64,000 nt of DNA, from positions 62,001-126,000 of the forward strand of contig CP129486.1 in NCBI GenBank assembly GCA_030584005.1, read 5' to 3'. Positions 25,710-34,500 of the stretch are shown here, in pieces (position 1 is the first letter of the stretch; every line of letters starts with the position of its first letter). Under the pieces are notes generated by a model. It saw nothing but the letters and a program-made list of their open reading frames with translations, was not told the origin of the DNA and did no database searches. Position numbers and translations under genes: made by a program. This DNA is from Bdellovibrionota bacterium. GTDB lineage: Bacteria > Bdellovibrionota_C > UBA2361 > JAFLCA01.

Positions 25710-27788
25710 TTACTCTACGCTCACTACTCCTAGTGATTGCACCCGCGTATTCGGTGCAATCTCTTGATGGCTTATCACCGCATACCCCGGGACGAAGCGC
25801 TGCACGAAGTGTACGAGCGCAGCCCGCAAATGTGCCGGTGCGAGCAGAATCGGTGTCTGCCCACCTTCGACAAAACGTTCGGCAAGCTTATGCAAGCGGG
25901 TGATGAAGAGCTGGGCGACGCTCGGTTCCAACGCCAGGAAGGAGCCTTCATCGCTCTGCTGCACCGCCTCGGCAAGCGCTCGCTCAAGTGTCGGATTGAT
26001 GCTTGCCAGCGGCAGCACACCGTCGCCATTGACATACTTGGCAGTGATCTGACGCGAGAGTCTCCGCCGCACGTACTCCGCCAGCCGCTCCGGATGCTTA
26101 ACCGTGGGCGCCCAATCGGCGAGAGTCTCCAGGATGCTCTTGAGGTCGCGAATACTGAGCTGCTCTTTGAGGAGATGGGATAGGACCTGCTGCACCTGCC
26201 CGACGGAGAGCTGCGACGGAACGAGCTCCTCGATGAGCTTCGGACTATCCTTGGCCACGGTATCAAGGAGGTATTGGGTATCCTGCCGGGAGAGCATTTC
26301 ACACATGTTCTGTTTGACAAGCTCTGTGACGTGCGTCGTGATTACCGTGGCAAGATCCACTACCGTGTAACCGCCGAACTGGGCCTTCTCCTTGTCGGTC
26401 TCCTTAATCCAAAGGGCGTCAAGGCCGAAGGCGGGCTCCTTAGTCGCAACTCCCTCGACGGTCGCCGTCAGGTTGCCCGGATCCATCGCCAATAGGTGAC
26501 CGCTCTTTAACTCCCCACTGCCGATGACTGCTCCTCTCAGCAGGAATCGATATTCACCGGGCTTGATGCGCACGTTGTCCCTGATGTGAATGGGGGGCAC
26601 AATGAATCCGTAATCGAGCGCAAACTGCCGCCGCAGCGATCGAATGCGCTCAACGAGATCGCCACCCTCCACTAGCCCTACCAACTCATAGCCGACCTCT
26701 AACTCCAGGGTATCCATGCCCAAGAGCTGGGTGACCTCTTCCTTGCTTCCCGGCTTGGGCTTGTTCGCTTCTTCGGCAGCCTTGGTCATTTCTATCGCGG
26801 CGCTCTGCTTCGTCGCCTCGACCACGCGCTTACGCATCAGCCCAAGGCCTCCCAGGGCCGTTGCCAAAAACATGAATGGAATGAAGGGGAGACCAGGGAG
26901 CACAGCGAAGCCTGCCGAAACGGCTGAAGCCAAATACAGGGGCTTGGTCGACTGCGAGAGCTGGCCCAGCACCTCTGAACCCAGGTCATCGCCCGAGGCA
27001 GCTCGCGCGACGATGATACCGGCCGCGGTTGACACTATGATTGACGGAATCTGACTTACTAGCCCATCACCGATAGTAAGCAGCGAGTAGGTTTGAGCGG
27101 CCGCCATCCAGTCCATTTCATGCTGCAGCACGCCGACGAGAAGTCCGCCGATGATATTGATACCGATGATGAAGATACCTGCAATGGCGTCTCCGCTGAC
27201 AAACTTGGCAGCACCGTCCATTGATCCATAGAATTCTGCTTCACGGGCCAGGTCCTTACGTCTCTGCTTAGCCTCGGTTTCGTTGATCAACCCGATATTC
27301 AAGTCGGAGTCGATTGCCATCTGCTTGCCGGGCATGGCGTCTAAGGTAAAGCGTGCCGCTACCTCGGCAATACGGCTGGAACCCTTCGTGATGACCTTCA
27401 AGTTAATCAAGCTGATGGCGATAAAGATCACGGCACCAACGATATAATTGCCCCCGATGACGAACTCCCCGAAGGCTTGAATGACATGTCCCGCCGCCTG
27501 GGTCCCCTCGGAGCCATTGAGGAGAATTAAGCGGGTTGTCGCGATGTTTAGGCCCAATCGAAACAGCGTCGTGATAAGGAGCACCGCCGGAAACGACGAG
27601 AAGTCGAGGGGGCGATCCATATACAGGGACACGAACAAGATAATTAGAGACACGGTAATGTTCGCGGCCAGCAGCACATCGAGGAGCTCGGTGGGCAGCG
27701 GGAAGAGCATCACCGCAAGCACGGTCACCAACACCAGCGGCATCACAAGATGCTGGTATCGAGAGCTTGATTTTTTCTTATCCGCCAC
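25710..27788 (-). CDS. flhA: Flagellar export gate protein FlhA
   Basis: The large export-gate subunit of the flagellar type III apparatus, which binds chaperone-substrate complexes and couples export to the proton gradient. 692 residues: about eight membrane helices in the first 330 residues, including the FHIPEP-type loop region FTLDAMPGKQMAIDSDLN, then a cytoplasmic ring domain. VRIKPGEYRFLLRG is characteristic of the cytoplasmic part. It starts at ATG 27788 and lies 27 bp downstream of flhB. This flagellar copy is the only SctV/FlhA homologue in the window, which matters for the second type III cluster. Confidence 0.97.
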   Translation of the reverse strand: MADKKKSSSRYQHLVMPLVLVTVLAVMLFPLPTELLDVLLAANITVSLIILFVSLYMDRPLDFSSFPAVLLITTLFRLGLNIATTRLILLNGSEGTQAAGHVIQAFGEFVIGGNYIVGAVIFIAISLINLKVITKGSSRIAEVAARFTLDAMPGKQMAIDSDLNIGLINETEAKQRRKDLAREAEFYGSMDGAAKFVSGDAIAGIFIIGINIIGGLLVGVLQHEMDWMAAAQTYSLLTIGDGLVSQIPSIIVSTAAGIIVARAASGDDLGSEVLGQLSQSTKPLYLASAVSAGFAVLPGLPFIPFMFLATALGGLGLMRKRVVEATKQSAAIEMTKAAEEANKPKPGSKEEVTQLLGMDTLELEVGYELVGLVEGGDLVERIRSLRRQFALDYGFIVPPIHIRDNVRIKPGEYRFLLRGAVIGSGELKSGHLLAMDPGNLTATVEGVATKEPAFGLDALWIKETDKEKAQFGGYTVVDLATVITTHVTELVKQNMCEMLSRQDTQYLLDTVAKDSPKLIEELVPSQLSVGQVQQVLSHLLKEQLSIRDLKSILETLADWAPTVKHPERLAEYVRRRLSRQITAKYVNGDGVLPLASINPTLERALAEAVQQSDEGSFLALEPSVAQLFITRLHKLAERFVEGGQTPILLAPAHLRAALVHFVQRFVPGYAVISHQEIAPNTRVQSLGVVSVE

Positions 27789-27815
27789 GTTCTATCCTTC
27801 TTTATTGATTACGCC

Positions 27816-28916
27816 TCAACCCGCAGACTGCATGGCGGGACGGGCTTGCCGTCCGCCGCGCAGGCGATACACGTAGGCAAGCACCTCTGCCACCGCGCGA
27901 TAGAGATCGTAGGGTATCTCCGCCCCTACTTCGCAGGACGCGTAAAGAGCGCGAGCCAGCGGCTTTCTCTCGACTACCGGAACTCCCGATGCCTGCGCTA
28001 TTTCACGAATACGCAGGGCCATATAGTCCTTGCCCTTCGCGACGACTTGCGGCGCCCGCATGTTGCCACGGTCATACTTGAGCGCCACCGCATAGTGCGT
28101 GGGATTAGTGACGACTACGTCCGCCGTGGGAACGCTCTTTTGGATTCTCTGTACAATGCGCTGCCAGCCCTTTTGCTTGATGCGGCGCTTTGTCTCTTCA
28201 TCGCCTTCTACGGCCTTGTGTTCATCTTTGACCTCATCCTTGGTCATCTTGGCCTGCTTGAGCCACTGGTAGTGGCCCCAAAAATAATCGAAGATCGCCA
28301 GGGCCATCAGCACATACATGATGCGCCAGAACAGGGTGGCCATCGACATACCCGTATACTTGAGCACGTCATCGACTGTCAGATGAATCAGCTTTATCAT
28401 CTCGGGGGCAAAGGCTTTGAGCGCCAGGTAAGCAATCGGCAAGATGATGCAAAGCTTCACGATGGCCTTGAGAGTGTTCATGACCCCGTTGATCGAGAAC
28501 ACGCGCTTGATGCCTCGAATCGGATTGAGCAGCTCAAAGCGGAAATGGATCTTTTTCTCCTTCACATTCCACTTCGTCTGGATGAACACTACCAGCATGG
28601 CGACAATGGCCACCGTTACCAGAAGCGCAAGCACCGGAGGTGCCATCTCCGAGAGCACGCCAAGGAATCCGTCGTAGAGGTCCTTTTGTGTGAGCGGCTC
28701 GCGCGAGCCGATCAAAGTGAAGGACCGGTGATAGATGTTCTCTAGTTCACGGAGGAACCAGCTCCAGCTGTATTGCAGCACGATGAATCCGGTTAGCAGC
28801 GAGAGCACCTGCACGAGATCTTGGGATAAGTGCACCTGCCCCTCTTTACGGAGCTGTCCCATGCGCCGATCGGTCGGCATTTCGGTGCGTTGATCTGAGG
28901 TAGCGTTTTCAGACAT
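27816..28916 (-). CDS. flhB: Flagellar export switch protein FlhB
   Basis: Inner-membrane protein that switches export from rod/hook to filament substrates by self-cleavage. 366 residues from ATG 28916; the TTG at 28940 is a less likely start. It has four membrane helices in residues 30-210, the MTKDEVKDEHKAVEGDEETKRRIK linker (in parts), the autocleavage site VVTNPTHYAVAL (NPTH) and the C-terminal domain (GVPVVERKPLARALY). The full cytoplasmic domain contrasts with the truncated SctU at 52203-52835. A 190-bp gap containing a hairpin separates it from fliR. Confidence 0.97.
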   Translation of the reverse strand: MSENATSDQRTEMPTDRRMGQLRKEGQVHLSQDLVQVLSLLTGFIVLQYSWSWFLRELENIYHRSFTLIGSREPLTQKDLYDGFLGVLSEMAPPVLALLVTVAIVAMLVVFIQTKWNVKEKKIHFRFELLNPIRGIKRVFSINGVMNTLKAIVKLCIILPIAYLALKAFAPEMIKLIHLTVDDVLKYTGMSMATLFWRIMYVLMALAIFDYFWGHYQWLKQAKMTKDEVKDEHKAVEGDEETKRRIKQKGWQRIVQRIQKSVPTADVVVTNPTHYAVALKYDRGNMRAPQVVAKGKDYMALRIREIAQASGVPVVERKPLARALYASCEVGAEIPYDLYRAVAEVLAYVYRLRGGRQARPAMQSAG

Positions 28917-29005
28917 GTTTTCCCGAGCACAATGGAGCAAGCCATGTGCCGAGATCGCAGCTCTGATCCCCCTTCTAACTAATTGAATCCACTAGGACGT
29001 TTGGT

Positions 29006-29028
29006 GTTGCCGCAGGTGCTGCGACAAC
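29006..29028. other. Hairpin in the fliR-flhB intergenic region
   Basis: GTTGCCGCAG and CTGCGACAAC form a ten-base-pair stem with one mismatch and a three-base loop. There is no T-run, so it may be an mRNA-processing or stability element inside the operon. Confidence 0.45.
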
Positions 29029-29107
29029 CTAAATTTGACCCCCCTGTCAAAGCACTGACGGAGCAGTGGTGCCTGCCTGGGAGAGAGAGCTTCTGCCACT
29101 GTTGTGC

Positions 29108-29920
29108 TTAGGGCGTCTGTATCGGAACGGTCGTGGCGTCCTGGGTCACGACTAGAATGGAATCTTCGAGTCGATTTATGTCATGGGTCAGATAGACCAC
29201 GGTATCGGGGAGCGCCAGCGCAGTTAGAATGAGTCCAATCCCTATCGTTAATGGGAAGCTCACGATGAATATATTCACTGTGGGCACGGCGCGAGAGATC
29301 AGTCCCATCACAAACTGGGTTAGAAGCAGCGCAACAATAACCGGCGCTGAAAGCATCGTGGCAGCTCTGAATACATGCGCGCTCCTCTCGACCAACAGGT
29401 TCATGGAGGGCTCGCCGATCAGAAATGTTCCCGGCATGATCGTGCCGCCCAGTCCCGAGACAGCCATAAGCACTACATGATCACCCCCCGTCCCCAGAAA
29501 CACCAATATTGCGATGTCTCCGATGATTCGAGAAAGGTCGTTCACGGTGCTGCCGGAGGTAGGATCGAGCAGCTGATTGGCACCCAGCCCCATCGAGGTA
29601 CTCGCAAGATGCGCGGCGGTCTGCGCCCCGGATACGATTAAAAGCGGCAAGAAGCCGATCACTGCGCCCAGCAACACCTCCGCAATGACTCCGGCCAGCA
29701 TCGGACCTAATCCGTCAGGCAGCGGTGCAATCGGCGATTGAGCCATCGATGCAATAGAGAATGCAAAGACAGCCGGGATCCGCACTATTGCTCCTCTCAT
29801 GCCGCTTCCGATGCCGGGCACTACGATCATAAAGGCCGCGTAGCGCACAAAGATCAGAAGGAAGGTCCAAACTGCGGGAAGGTTCTCTAGGATCTTAAGG
29901 GGGACTGCAAGATGCTCCAT
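29108..29920 (-). CDS. fliR: Flagellar export gate protein FliR
   Basis: 270 residues, normal for the family, with about six membrane helices. It forms the FliP5-FliQ4-FliR1 export gate. Recognisable segments are FVRYAAFMIVVPGIGS near the start, EVLLGAVIGFLPLLIVSGAQ in the middle and the characteristic RAVPTVNIFIVSFPLTIGIGLIL towards the end (in parts). It sits eight bases after fliQ, consistent with cotranscription. Confidence 0.96.
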   Translation of the reverse strand: MEHLAVPLKILENLPAVWTFLLIFVRYAAFMIVVPGIGSGMRGAIVRIPAVFAFSIASMAQSPIAPLPDGLGPMLAGVIAEVLLGAVIGFLPLLIVSGAQTAAHLASTSMGLGANQLLDPTSGSTVNDLSRIIGDIAILVFLGTGGDHVVLMAVSGLGGTIMPGTFLIGEPSMNLLVERSAHVFRAATMLSAPVIVALLLTQFVMGLISRAVPTVNIFIVSFPLTIGIGLILTALALPDTVVYLTHDINRLEDSILVVTQDATTVPIQTP

Positions 29921-29928
29921 CGGGCACC

Positions 29929-30198
29929 TTACCCTTGTATCGTCGCAATGGAGCTATAGAGCCATGTGGTGAACCAGGCGATGCGATTGATCATAAAGTG
30001 GCCGAAGATCACCAGGCCAACCACAGTTGCGCCTATCTTGGGTATGAATGCCAGCGCCGGATCCGATATTTGGGTGGCGGCCTGAAAGATGCTGACCACT
30101 AAGCCCGCAACCAGCCCCAGCACGAGTACCGGAGCGGAAACAAGCACCGCCGTCTCGATACCCAGCTTGCCGATCTGGAGGAAGTCGTCGACGTTCAT
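29929..30198 (-). CDS. fliQ: Flagellar export gate protein FliQ
   Basis: 89 residues, two membrane helices separated by the conserved SIFQAATQISDPALAFIPKI loop of the FliQ/SctS family. Four copies wrap the FliP-FliR core in the flagellar export gate. Its start overlaps the fliP stop by four bases (ATGA type). Confidence 0.97.
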   Translation of the reverse strand: MNVDDFLQIGKLGIETAVLVSAPVLVLGLVAGLVVSIFQAATQISDPALAFIPKIGATVVGLVIFGHFMINRIAWFTTWLYSSIATIQG

Positions 30199-30971
30199 AG
30201 GACCCTATATGTTTGGACAAGCGACCCAATAATAAGATGCCACCCGTCGACTATGACAAAGAGCATTAATTTCAAGGGCAGTGATATCACTACCGGCGGC
30301 AGGGTGATCATGCTCATCGAGGTGAGGACGGACGAAACCACCATGTCGAGTACCAGAAACGGCAGTGCAATCAGAAACCCGATCTGAAATGCCAGGTGCA
30401 GTTCGCTCAATACGAATGCGGGCACCGCAACAATCAGGGGTACATCTTCAACATCATTGGGAGCCTCGGATTTTGTTATCTCCAGGAACAGGGCCAAATC
30501 CTTCTCCCGGGCATTATGCACGAGGAACTTCTTCAACGGCGCCATTGTCTTCTCGAACGCTTCCTCATCGGCCATCTGCCCATCCAGGTACGGCCGCAGT
30601 CCCTGCGTATACATGGCCGAGAAGACGGGGTGCATGATTGCGAAGGTGAGGAACAGCGACAGTCCCGTAATAACCAGATTGGGGGGCAATGACATCGTGC
30701 CCAGTGCCGTTCGGGTCATGCCCAACACCACTGCGATGCGGGTAAAGCAGGTCATGCTCAGGATCATTGCCGGCAGGAATGAGAGCGCGGCAATCATGAG
30801 GGAGATCTTGAGGGCGCTGCTCACACTGCCGTCAGTCTGTAGAGAGGCGCCTCCTAGCTGCAGCGAAAGCGCGGGCACCTCCGGCGACTGCGCCAGCGCG
30901 GACGAGATCCCCACGCCACCCAGAAGTGTAGTGGTTGCAAGAAAGGATATGAGTGCTCTTGCCCTGTTCAT
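30195..30971 (-). CDS. fliP: Flagellar export gate protein FliP
   Basis: 258 residues with an N-terminal signal sequence (residues 1-27), as is usual for FliP, then four membrane helices. Family landmarks are SFLPAMILSMTCFTRIAVVLGMTR, LPPNLVITGLSLFLTF, FVLSELHLAFQIGFLIALPFLVLDMVVSSVL and PLKLMLFVIVDGWHLI (quoted in parts). Five copies form the ring of the export gate. It is followed directly by fliQ. Confidence 0.97.
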   Translation of the reverse strand: MNRARALISFLATTTLLGGVGISSALAQSPEVPALSLQLGGASLQTDGSVSSALKISLMIAALSFLPAMILSMTCFTRIAVVLGMTRTALGTMSLPPNLVITGLSLFLTFAIMHPVFSAMYTQGLRPYLDGQMADEEAFEKTMAPLKKFLVHNAREKDLALFLEITKSEAPNDVEDVPLIVAVPAFVLSELHLAFQIGFLIALPFLVLDMVVSSVLTSMSMITLPPVVISLPLKLMLFVIVDGWHLIIGSLVQTYRVL

Positions 30972-31004
30972 CTGCTTCTTCTACTGACTCGATGTAGCTC
31001 CCAT

Positions 31005-31538
31005 TCAGCGTGTCCCCACCACACGGCTAAGATTGATGACCGATTCAGATTCAAAATCGGGCGCGCGCTCTTGCACTAGCCGCTCCACCGCTACCGGTTG
31101 CTCTTGCAGAGGTGTAACAGAGATCCCTTCCCCGCCCACTCCGACTAAAAACTCACGCTCATCTACCTTCATCAACACCACTGCGCCCCGAGTGCTCACC
31201 GCGAGGCGCTCGATGACCCGCATCCGCCGCCCCATCGGCAACCCGCGATCTTTACGGCGGCGCTTGACCAGCCCTATCCCGATGAGGAACACCCCCACAC
31301 ACAGGGCCAGGCCCTCGATCATGCGAAGCCAGCCGCTGCCCTCGTTTTCCGCTTTCGGTAGGGAGGAGATTGGCGCCACCGGAGCGCTTTGCATAGATTT
31401 CGCTTCCAGCATGGCTCGGGTACGGGCCAGCTTTTCTGCAAACGGTTGCGCGACCTCGTCAGCGCATACTCCCGGAATAGGAAGCGCCGCCACCGCAGCA
31501 ATCAGAATGAGCCGGACTATACCTGCGCTTACCTTCAT
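31005..31538 (-). CDS. fliO: Flagellar assembly protein FliO
   Basis: 177 residues from ATG 31538, which has a GAGGG seven bases upstream; the frame also opens at GTG 31583. A signal segment (residues 1-22) is followed by a helical periplasmic stretch, one membrane helix (MIEGLALCVGVFLIGIGL) and a cytoplasmic domain with RMRVIERLAVSTRGAVVLMKVDEREFLVGVG (in parts), the FliO signature. FliO helps assemble the FliP ring. Its position between fliN and fliP is canonical. Confidence 0.9.
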   Translation of the reverse strand: MKVSAGIVRLILIAAVAALPIPGVCADEVAQPFAEKLARTRAMLEAKSMQSAPVAPISSLPKAENEGSGWLRMIEGLALCVGVFLIGIGLVKRRRKDRGLPMGRRMRVIERLAVSTRGAVVLMKVDEREFLVGVGGEGISVTPLQEQPVAVERLVQERAPDFESESVINLSRVVGTR

Positions 31539-31582
31539 ACGAGCCCTCTGACCTCCAACTGCTCTGGCAGTCGAACACCTCA

Positions 31583-31972
31583 CTACGTGCTCAAACTCTG
31601 TACGCGATCTTCCTTGGAGATCACATCAAGGATACGAACTCCAAACTTCTCATTGAGGATTACAGCCTCCCCCTTCGCCACCAGCTTGCCGTTGATGTAT
31701 ACGTCAAGCGGTTCTCCAGCTAACTTCTCAAGCTCGATCACGGAACCCTGTCCGAGCTGCAATAGATCCTGGATGGTCATGCGAGCCCGGCCGACTTCGA
31801 CAGTCACCTGCAGCAGCACATCGAGAATGACATCGAGTGTGCGTGAGTTCTGCACCAACGCGCTCTGCGCCGTGGTCGACACCTTCTCGGCTGCACTTGC
31901 AACCTTCTCGAGCTCCGAGGCTACATTCGCAGCTTCATCCGCCTGCGCCTGCGGTTCTTCATTCTCCGCCAT
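31583..31972 (-). CDS. fliN: Flagellar motor switch protein FliN
   Basis: 129 residues. The C-terminal SpoA domain (LDVILDVLLQVTVEVGRARMTIQDLLQLGQGSVIELEKLAGEPLDVYINGKLVAKGEAVILNEKFGVRI, quoted in pieces) is a textbook FliN domain. The N-terminal 45 residues are acidic and Ala-rich. It forms the lower C-ring and binds export substrates through FliH. It overlaps fliM by 14 bp. Confidence 0.96.
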   Translation of the reverse strand: MAENEEPQAQADEAANVASELEKVASAAEKVSTTAQSALVQNSRTLDVILDVLLQVTVEVGRARMTIQDLLQLGQGSVIELEKLAGEPLDVYINGKLVAKGEAVILNEKFGVRILDVISKEDRVQSLST

Positions 31973-32990
31973 TTTTCATTCGCTCCTGACGATTTCGATA
32001 ATTAATCAGATCTCTCTTCGGAATCGGCCCTACCACGCGTGCCGCACGATTGCCCCGATAGCTCCCCACGTAGCAGTAGTACTTGGGGTCACCCTCTACC
32101 ATGACCATGGCTTGGTCGGTGGGAGTGGTGCTGAGCGTCACGATGTCCCCTGGGGATAGGTTGAGAAAATCCTTGGTCTTGATCGATCCATGCGCCAGCT
32201 CGACGCTGAGGTTTGCTACCGTCTGCTTGACGTTCACCTCCATGCGGCGAATGACCCCGGAATCGACTTCGAGTCGAGTGCTCTGAAAACCCGTGGCCAG
32301 CTTCCCGCGCAGCGGCTCGATGGTTGAGTAGGGCATGCACAGGGTCAGCGTCGTCGATTCCTGCTCCAGCTCGACTTCCACCGTAACGATGATCACCACG
32401 TCCGTAGGCGGCACGATGGCGATGGCCAGCGGGTTGAACTCGGAGCGCACGTACACGAAGTCAACCGGATGGATCGGCGACCAGGCATCTTTGAGCACAT
32501 CAAGGGCCATCATCGTCACTTTACCGATTAGTCGTGTTTCAATCGGGGTGAATTCGCGGCCTTCGATCTTTACCCGCCCCTGCCCACTGCCTCCAAAGAG
32601 ACTGTCGACGATGCCGAATACCAATGGCGAGGAGACCACCATCAGCGCGTAGCCGGGCAGCGGCGGCATGCGGAAGATGTGGAGAGAGGAAGGGAGCGGC
32701 AGCTTCTTCATGAAGAGACCGAACTTGATCATCTCGATACCGCCGACGTTGGCGAAGCAGGTGCGTCCGAGGAATTTGGCGAGCGTCGTACGGAACTGGC
32801 GTGCGAAGCGGTCATGAATCAACTCAAGGGTCGGCATGCGGCCGCGGATGATGCGTTCCTGGTTGGCGATGTCAAAGCGTTTCGCGTTGACGTTCTGCTC
32901 AACCATCTGCACGCTATCCTGCTCCACGTCTCCCTCTGAGAGGCCGCGCAACAGCGAGTTAATCTCTTCCTGGGTCAGAACCTGATTCAT
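31959..32990 (-). CDS. fliM: Flagellar motor switch protein FliM
   Basis: 343 residues. It starts with MNQVLTQEEINSLLRGL, close to the LSQxEIDxLL CheY-P-binding helix, which implies chemotactic control even though no che operon is in the window. The middle domain has ELIHDRFARQFRTTLAKFL and GYALMVVSSPLVFGIVDSLFGG. The C-terminal SpoA-like domain carries LSVELAHGSIKTKDFLNLSPGDIVTL (all in parts). It lies nine bases after fliL. Confidence 0.96.
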   Translation of the reverse strand: MNQVLTQEEINSLLRGLSEGDVEQDSVQMVEQNVNAKRFDIANQERIIRGRMPTLELIHDRFARQFRTTLAKFLGRTCFANVGGIEMIKFGLFMKKLPLPSSLHIFRMPPLPGYALMVVSSPLVFGIVDSLFGGSGQGRVKIEGREFTPIETRLIGKVTMMALDVLKDAWSPIHPVDFVYVRSEFNPLAIAIVPPTDVVIIVTVEVELEQESTTLTLCMPYSTIEPLRGKLATGFQSTRLEVDSGVIRRMEVNVKQTVANLSVELAHGSIKTKDFLNLSPGDIVTLSTTPTDQAMVMVEGDPKYYCYVGSYRGNRAARVVGPIPKRDLINYRNRQERMKNGGE

Positions 32991-32999
32991 GCAACCTCG

Positions 33000-33542
33000 T
33001 TACTGCACCACATACAGGGTGAAATAGACTCTCTTTACCTCTTCGCGACGCAGAATTTCATTGACCTTGTCCTTGATATCGACACGCAAACTTTCCTTGC
33101 CGCGCGCGCTCAGCAGATCCTCGGCCTTTTTCGATGCAAGCAGGGTAATGATAGCGTCCCGGATAGGCACCAGGCGTGTGTAGAACCGGCTCGTTACGTC
33201 GCGCTCCACAAACTCGAGCTGGATCTGCGTACGGATGTACTGACCGCCGTGGAGATTCACCACCAACGTATCAAGCGGGAAGAAGGCTCCGAGAGGTTCC
33301 TCGCCTTCGTCGATCTCATCTTCATCAAGGGCGCCTTCTGGAGCAAGCGCATCACCGCCCTCAACCCCTTCGGCCGCTAACTCCTCAGTCTCCGGACTGC
33401 TCTTGAGTGCAAAAAAGGCTACCGGGGCGCCGATCAGCAGCACCAAAGCAATACTGCCGCCGATGATTATCCAGAGCTTCTTTTTGCTCTTCGGGGGCGC
33501 TGCCTCTTGTTGTCCTTCTGCTTCTTCTTTCTCTTCAGCCAT
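33000..33542 (-). CDS. fliL: Flagellar stator-associated protein FliL
   Basis: 180 residues: a short charged cytoplasmic N-terminus, one membrane helix (LWIIIGGSIALVLLIGAPVAFFAL), an acidic periplasmic linker and a SPFH-like periplasmic domain with FFPLDTLVVNLHGGQYIRTQIQLEF and SLRVDIKDKVNEIL (in parts). FliL rings surround the stator units. Its start overlaps the end of the MotB-like gene by eight bases, in keeping with a stator-linked operon. Confidence 0.93.
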   Translation of the reverse strand: MAEEKEEAEGQQEAAPPKSKKKLWIIIGGSIALVLLIGAPVAFFALKSSPETEELAAEGVEGGDALAPEGALDEDEIDEGEEPLGAFFPLDTLVVNLHGGQYIRTQIQLEFVERDVTSRFYTRLVPIRDAIITLLASKKAEDLLSARGKESLRVDIKDKVNEILRREEVKRVYFTLYVVQ

Positions 33543-34089
33543 GGATCTTTTCCATTACCTGCGGGACCGTGAGGTTCGCTGCATCCCACTGAATCTCTGC
33601 AGCAGTCTCACCTGTTCGACAGCCCGAGCCTCTCAGCTCAACTATCAGCCCCCGTTTTCCGATTCCGCCCTGCCTCAACTGCTCTATCAGCGCGGAACCC
33701 AAGCCGGTCAGCAAGCCCATCTCCCCCTCAAACGGGGCGGTGCAGAGGACCACGCGTACCGGCTTTGCCGTCGCGGCGGCATGGGGAATGCGCTGCGCAA
33801 TTTCACCCATTCGTTCGCCGCTCAAGACGCCGTTCCAAGAGATCTCCTGCACCGAGATGACGGTGTCAGGATTCCGCACGGAGAGGTCCCCCCGATTGAA
33901 ATTTGCAACATCAATGCCAGAGGTCGGTCCCGTTGAGAGACTGCTAGGTGCTTGATCTTGCTCGACATGGGGTCCTGCGCCGGCCACCGAAGCTACAAAG
34001 AAAGCCAACAGCAGTGTCAAAAGATCGCCGAAGCTGACAAGCCAGCCAGCACTCGTTGGTCCATTGCATGGTTCCAAGGAGCCGCTCAT
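33535..34089 (-). CDS. Short MotB-like stator protein
   Basis: 184 residues, compared with 260-310 for MotB. The N-terminal helix GWLVSFGDLLTLLLAFFVASV matches the MotB membrane segment, including the Asp that carries protons. The periplasmic part (SGERMGEIAQRIPHAAATAKPVRVVLCTAPFEGE, in parts, ending with GLIVELRGSGC) is consistent with a shrunken OmpA-like peptidoglycan-binding domain, but the usual NxxLSxxRA signature is missing. It overlaps both neighbours, four bases with the preceding gene and eight with fliL. The stator role is strongly suggested by context; anchoring ability is uncertain. Confidence 0.75.
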   Translation of the reverse strand: MSGSLEPCNGPTSAGWLVSFGDLLTLLLAFFVASVAGAGPHVEQDQAPSSLSTGPTSGIDVANFNRGDLSVRNPDTVISVQEISWNGVLSGERMGEIAQRIPHAAATAKPVRVVLCTAPFEGEMGLLTGLGSALIEQLRQGGIGKRGLIVELRGSGCRTGETAAEIQWDAANLTVPQVMEKIHG

Positions 34090-34487
34090 CTGCCCTCGCT
34101 TGAGAAGAGAGAGATCTGCAATCCCTGGGAGGACGGGCCCTCTAGCACTCGCAGGTCAATGGCTGAAGCCGGCACCCCGGAATCAAGAAGGAAGGTATGG
34201 ATCTCCCGCATCCGGTCAAACGCTTCGAGCGCAGGATAGTGCGTAACGAAAAGGGCACGAATATCGTGTTGCCGTAATACACTAATGATACCCTGCAATT
34301 CCTCGCTCTTGAGGCGTCTGCCGTCAAAGGCCTGCTCGATGTACAGGGTCGCTATCTCGACTGGCTCATCTGGGCTCGGTTCTGCATCACGCTGTTCGGG
34401 CGAGTGCAACGCCACACGCATGCCGATTACGAAGGCCAGGATCGTGATAAATACAGAGATATAAGTGGAAAAGATGGTGCGGCTCAT
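34086..34487 (-). CDS. Second short membrane-anchored protein of the stator operon
   Basis: 133 residues: one N-terminal membrane helix (ISVFITILAFVIGMRVAL) and a periplasmic domain with alternating strands and helices (LQGIISVLRQHDIRALFVTHYP, FLLDSGVPASAIDLRVLEG). The order resembles a minimal OmpA/MotB C-terminal domain (beta-alpha-beta). There is no Asp in the membrane helix, so it cannot carry protons alone. It sits between motA and the MotB-like gene, overlapping the latter by ATGA. Possibly the MotB functions are split over two proteins here; this is an inference. Confidence 0.6.
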   Translation of the reverse strand: MSRTIFSTYISVFITILAFVIGMRVALHSPEQRDAEPSPDEPVEIATLYIEQAFDGRRLKSEELQGIISVLRQHDIRALFVTHYPALEAFDRMREIHTFLLDSGVPASAIDLRVLEGPSSQGLQISLFSSEGR

Positions 34488-34500
34488 AGGGCCTTAAAAG

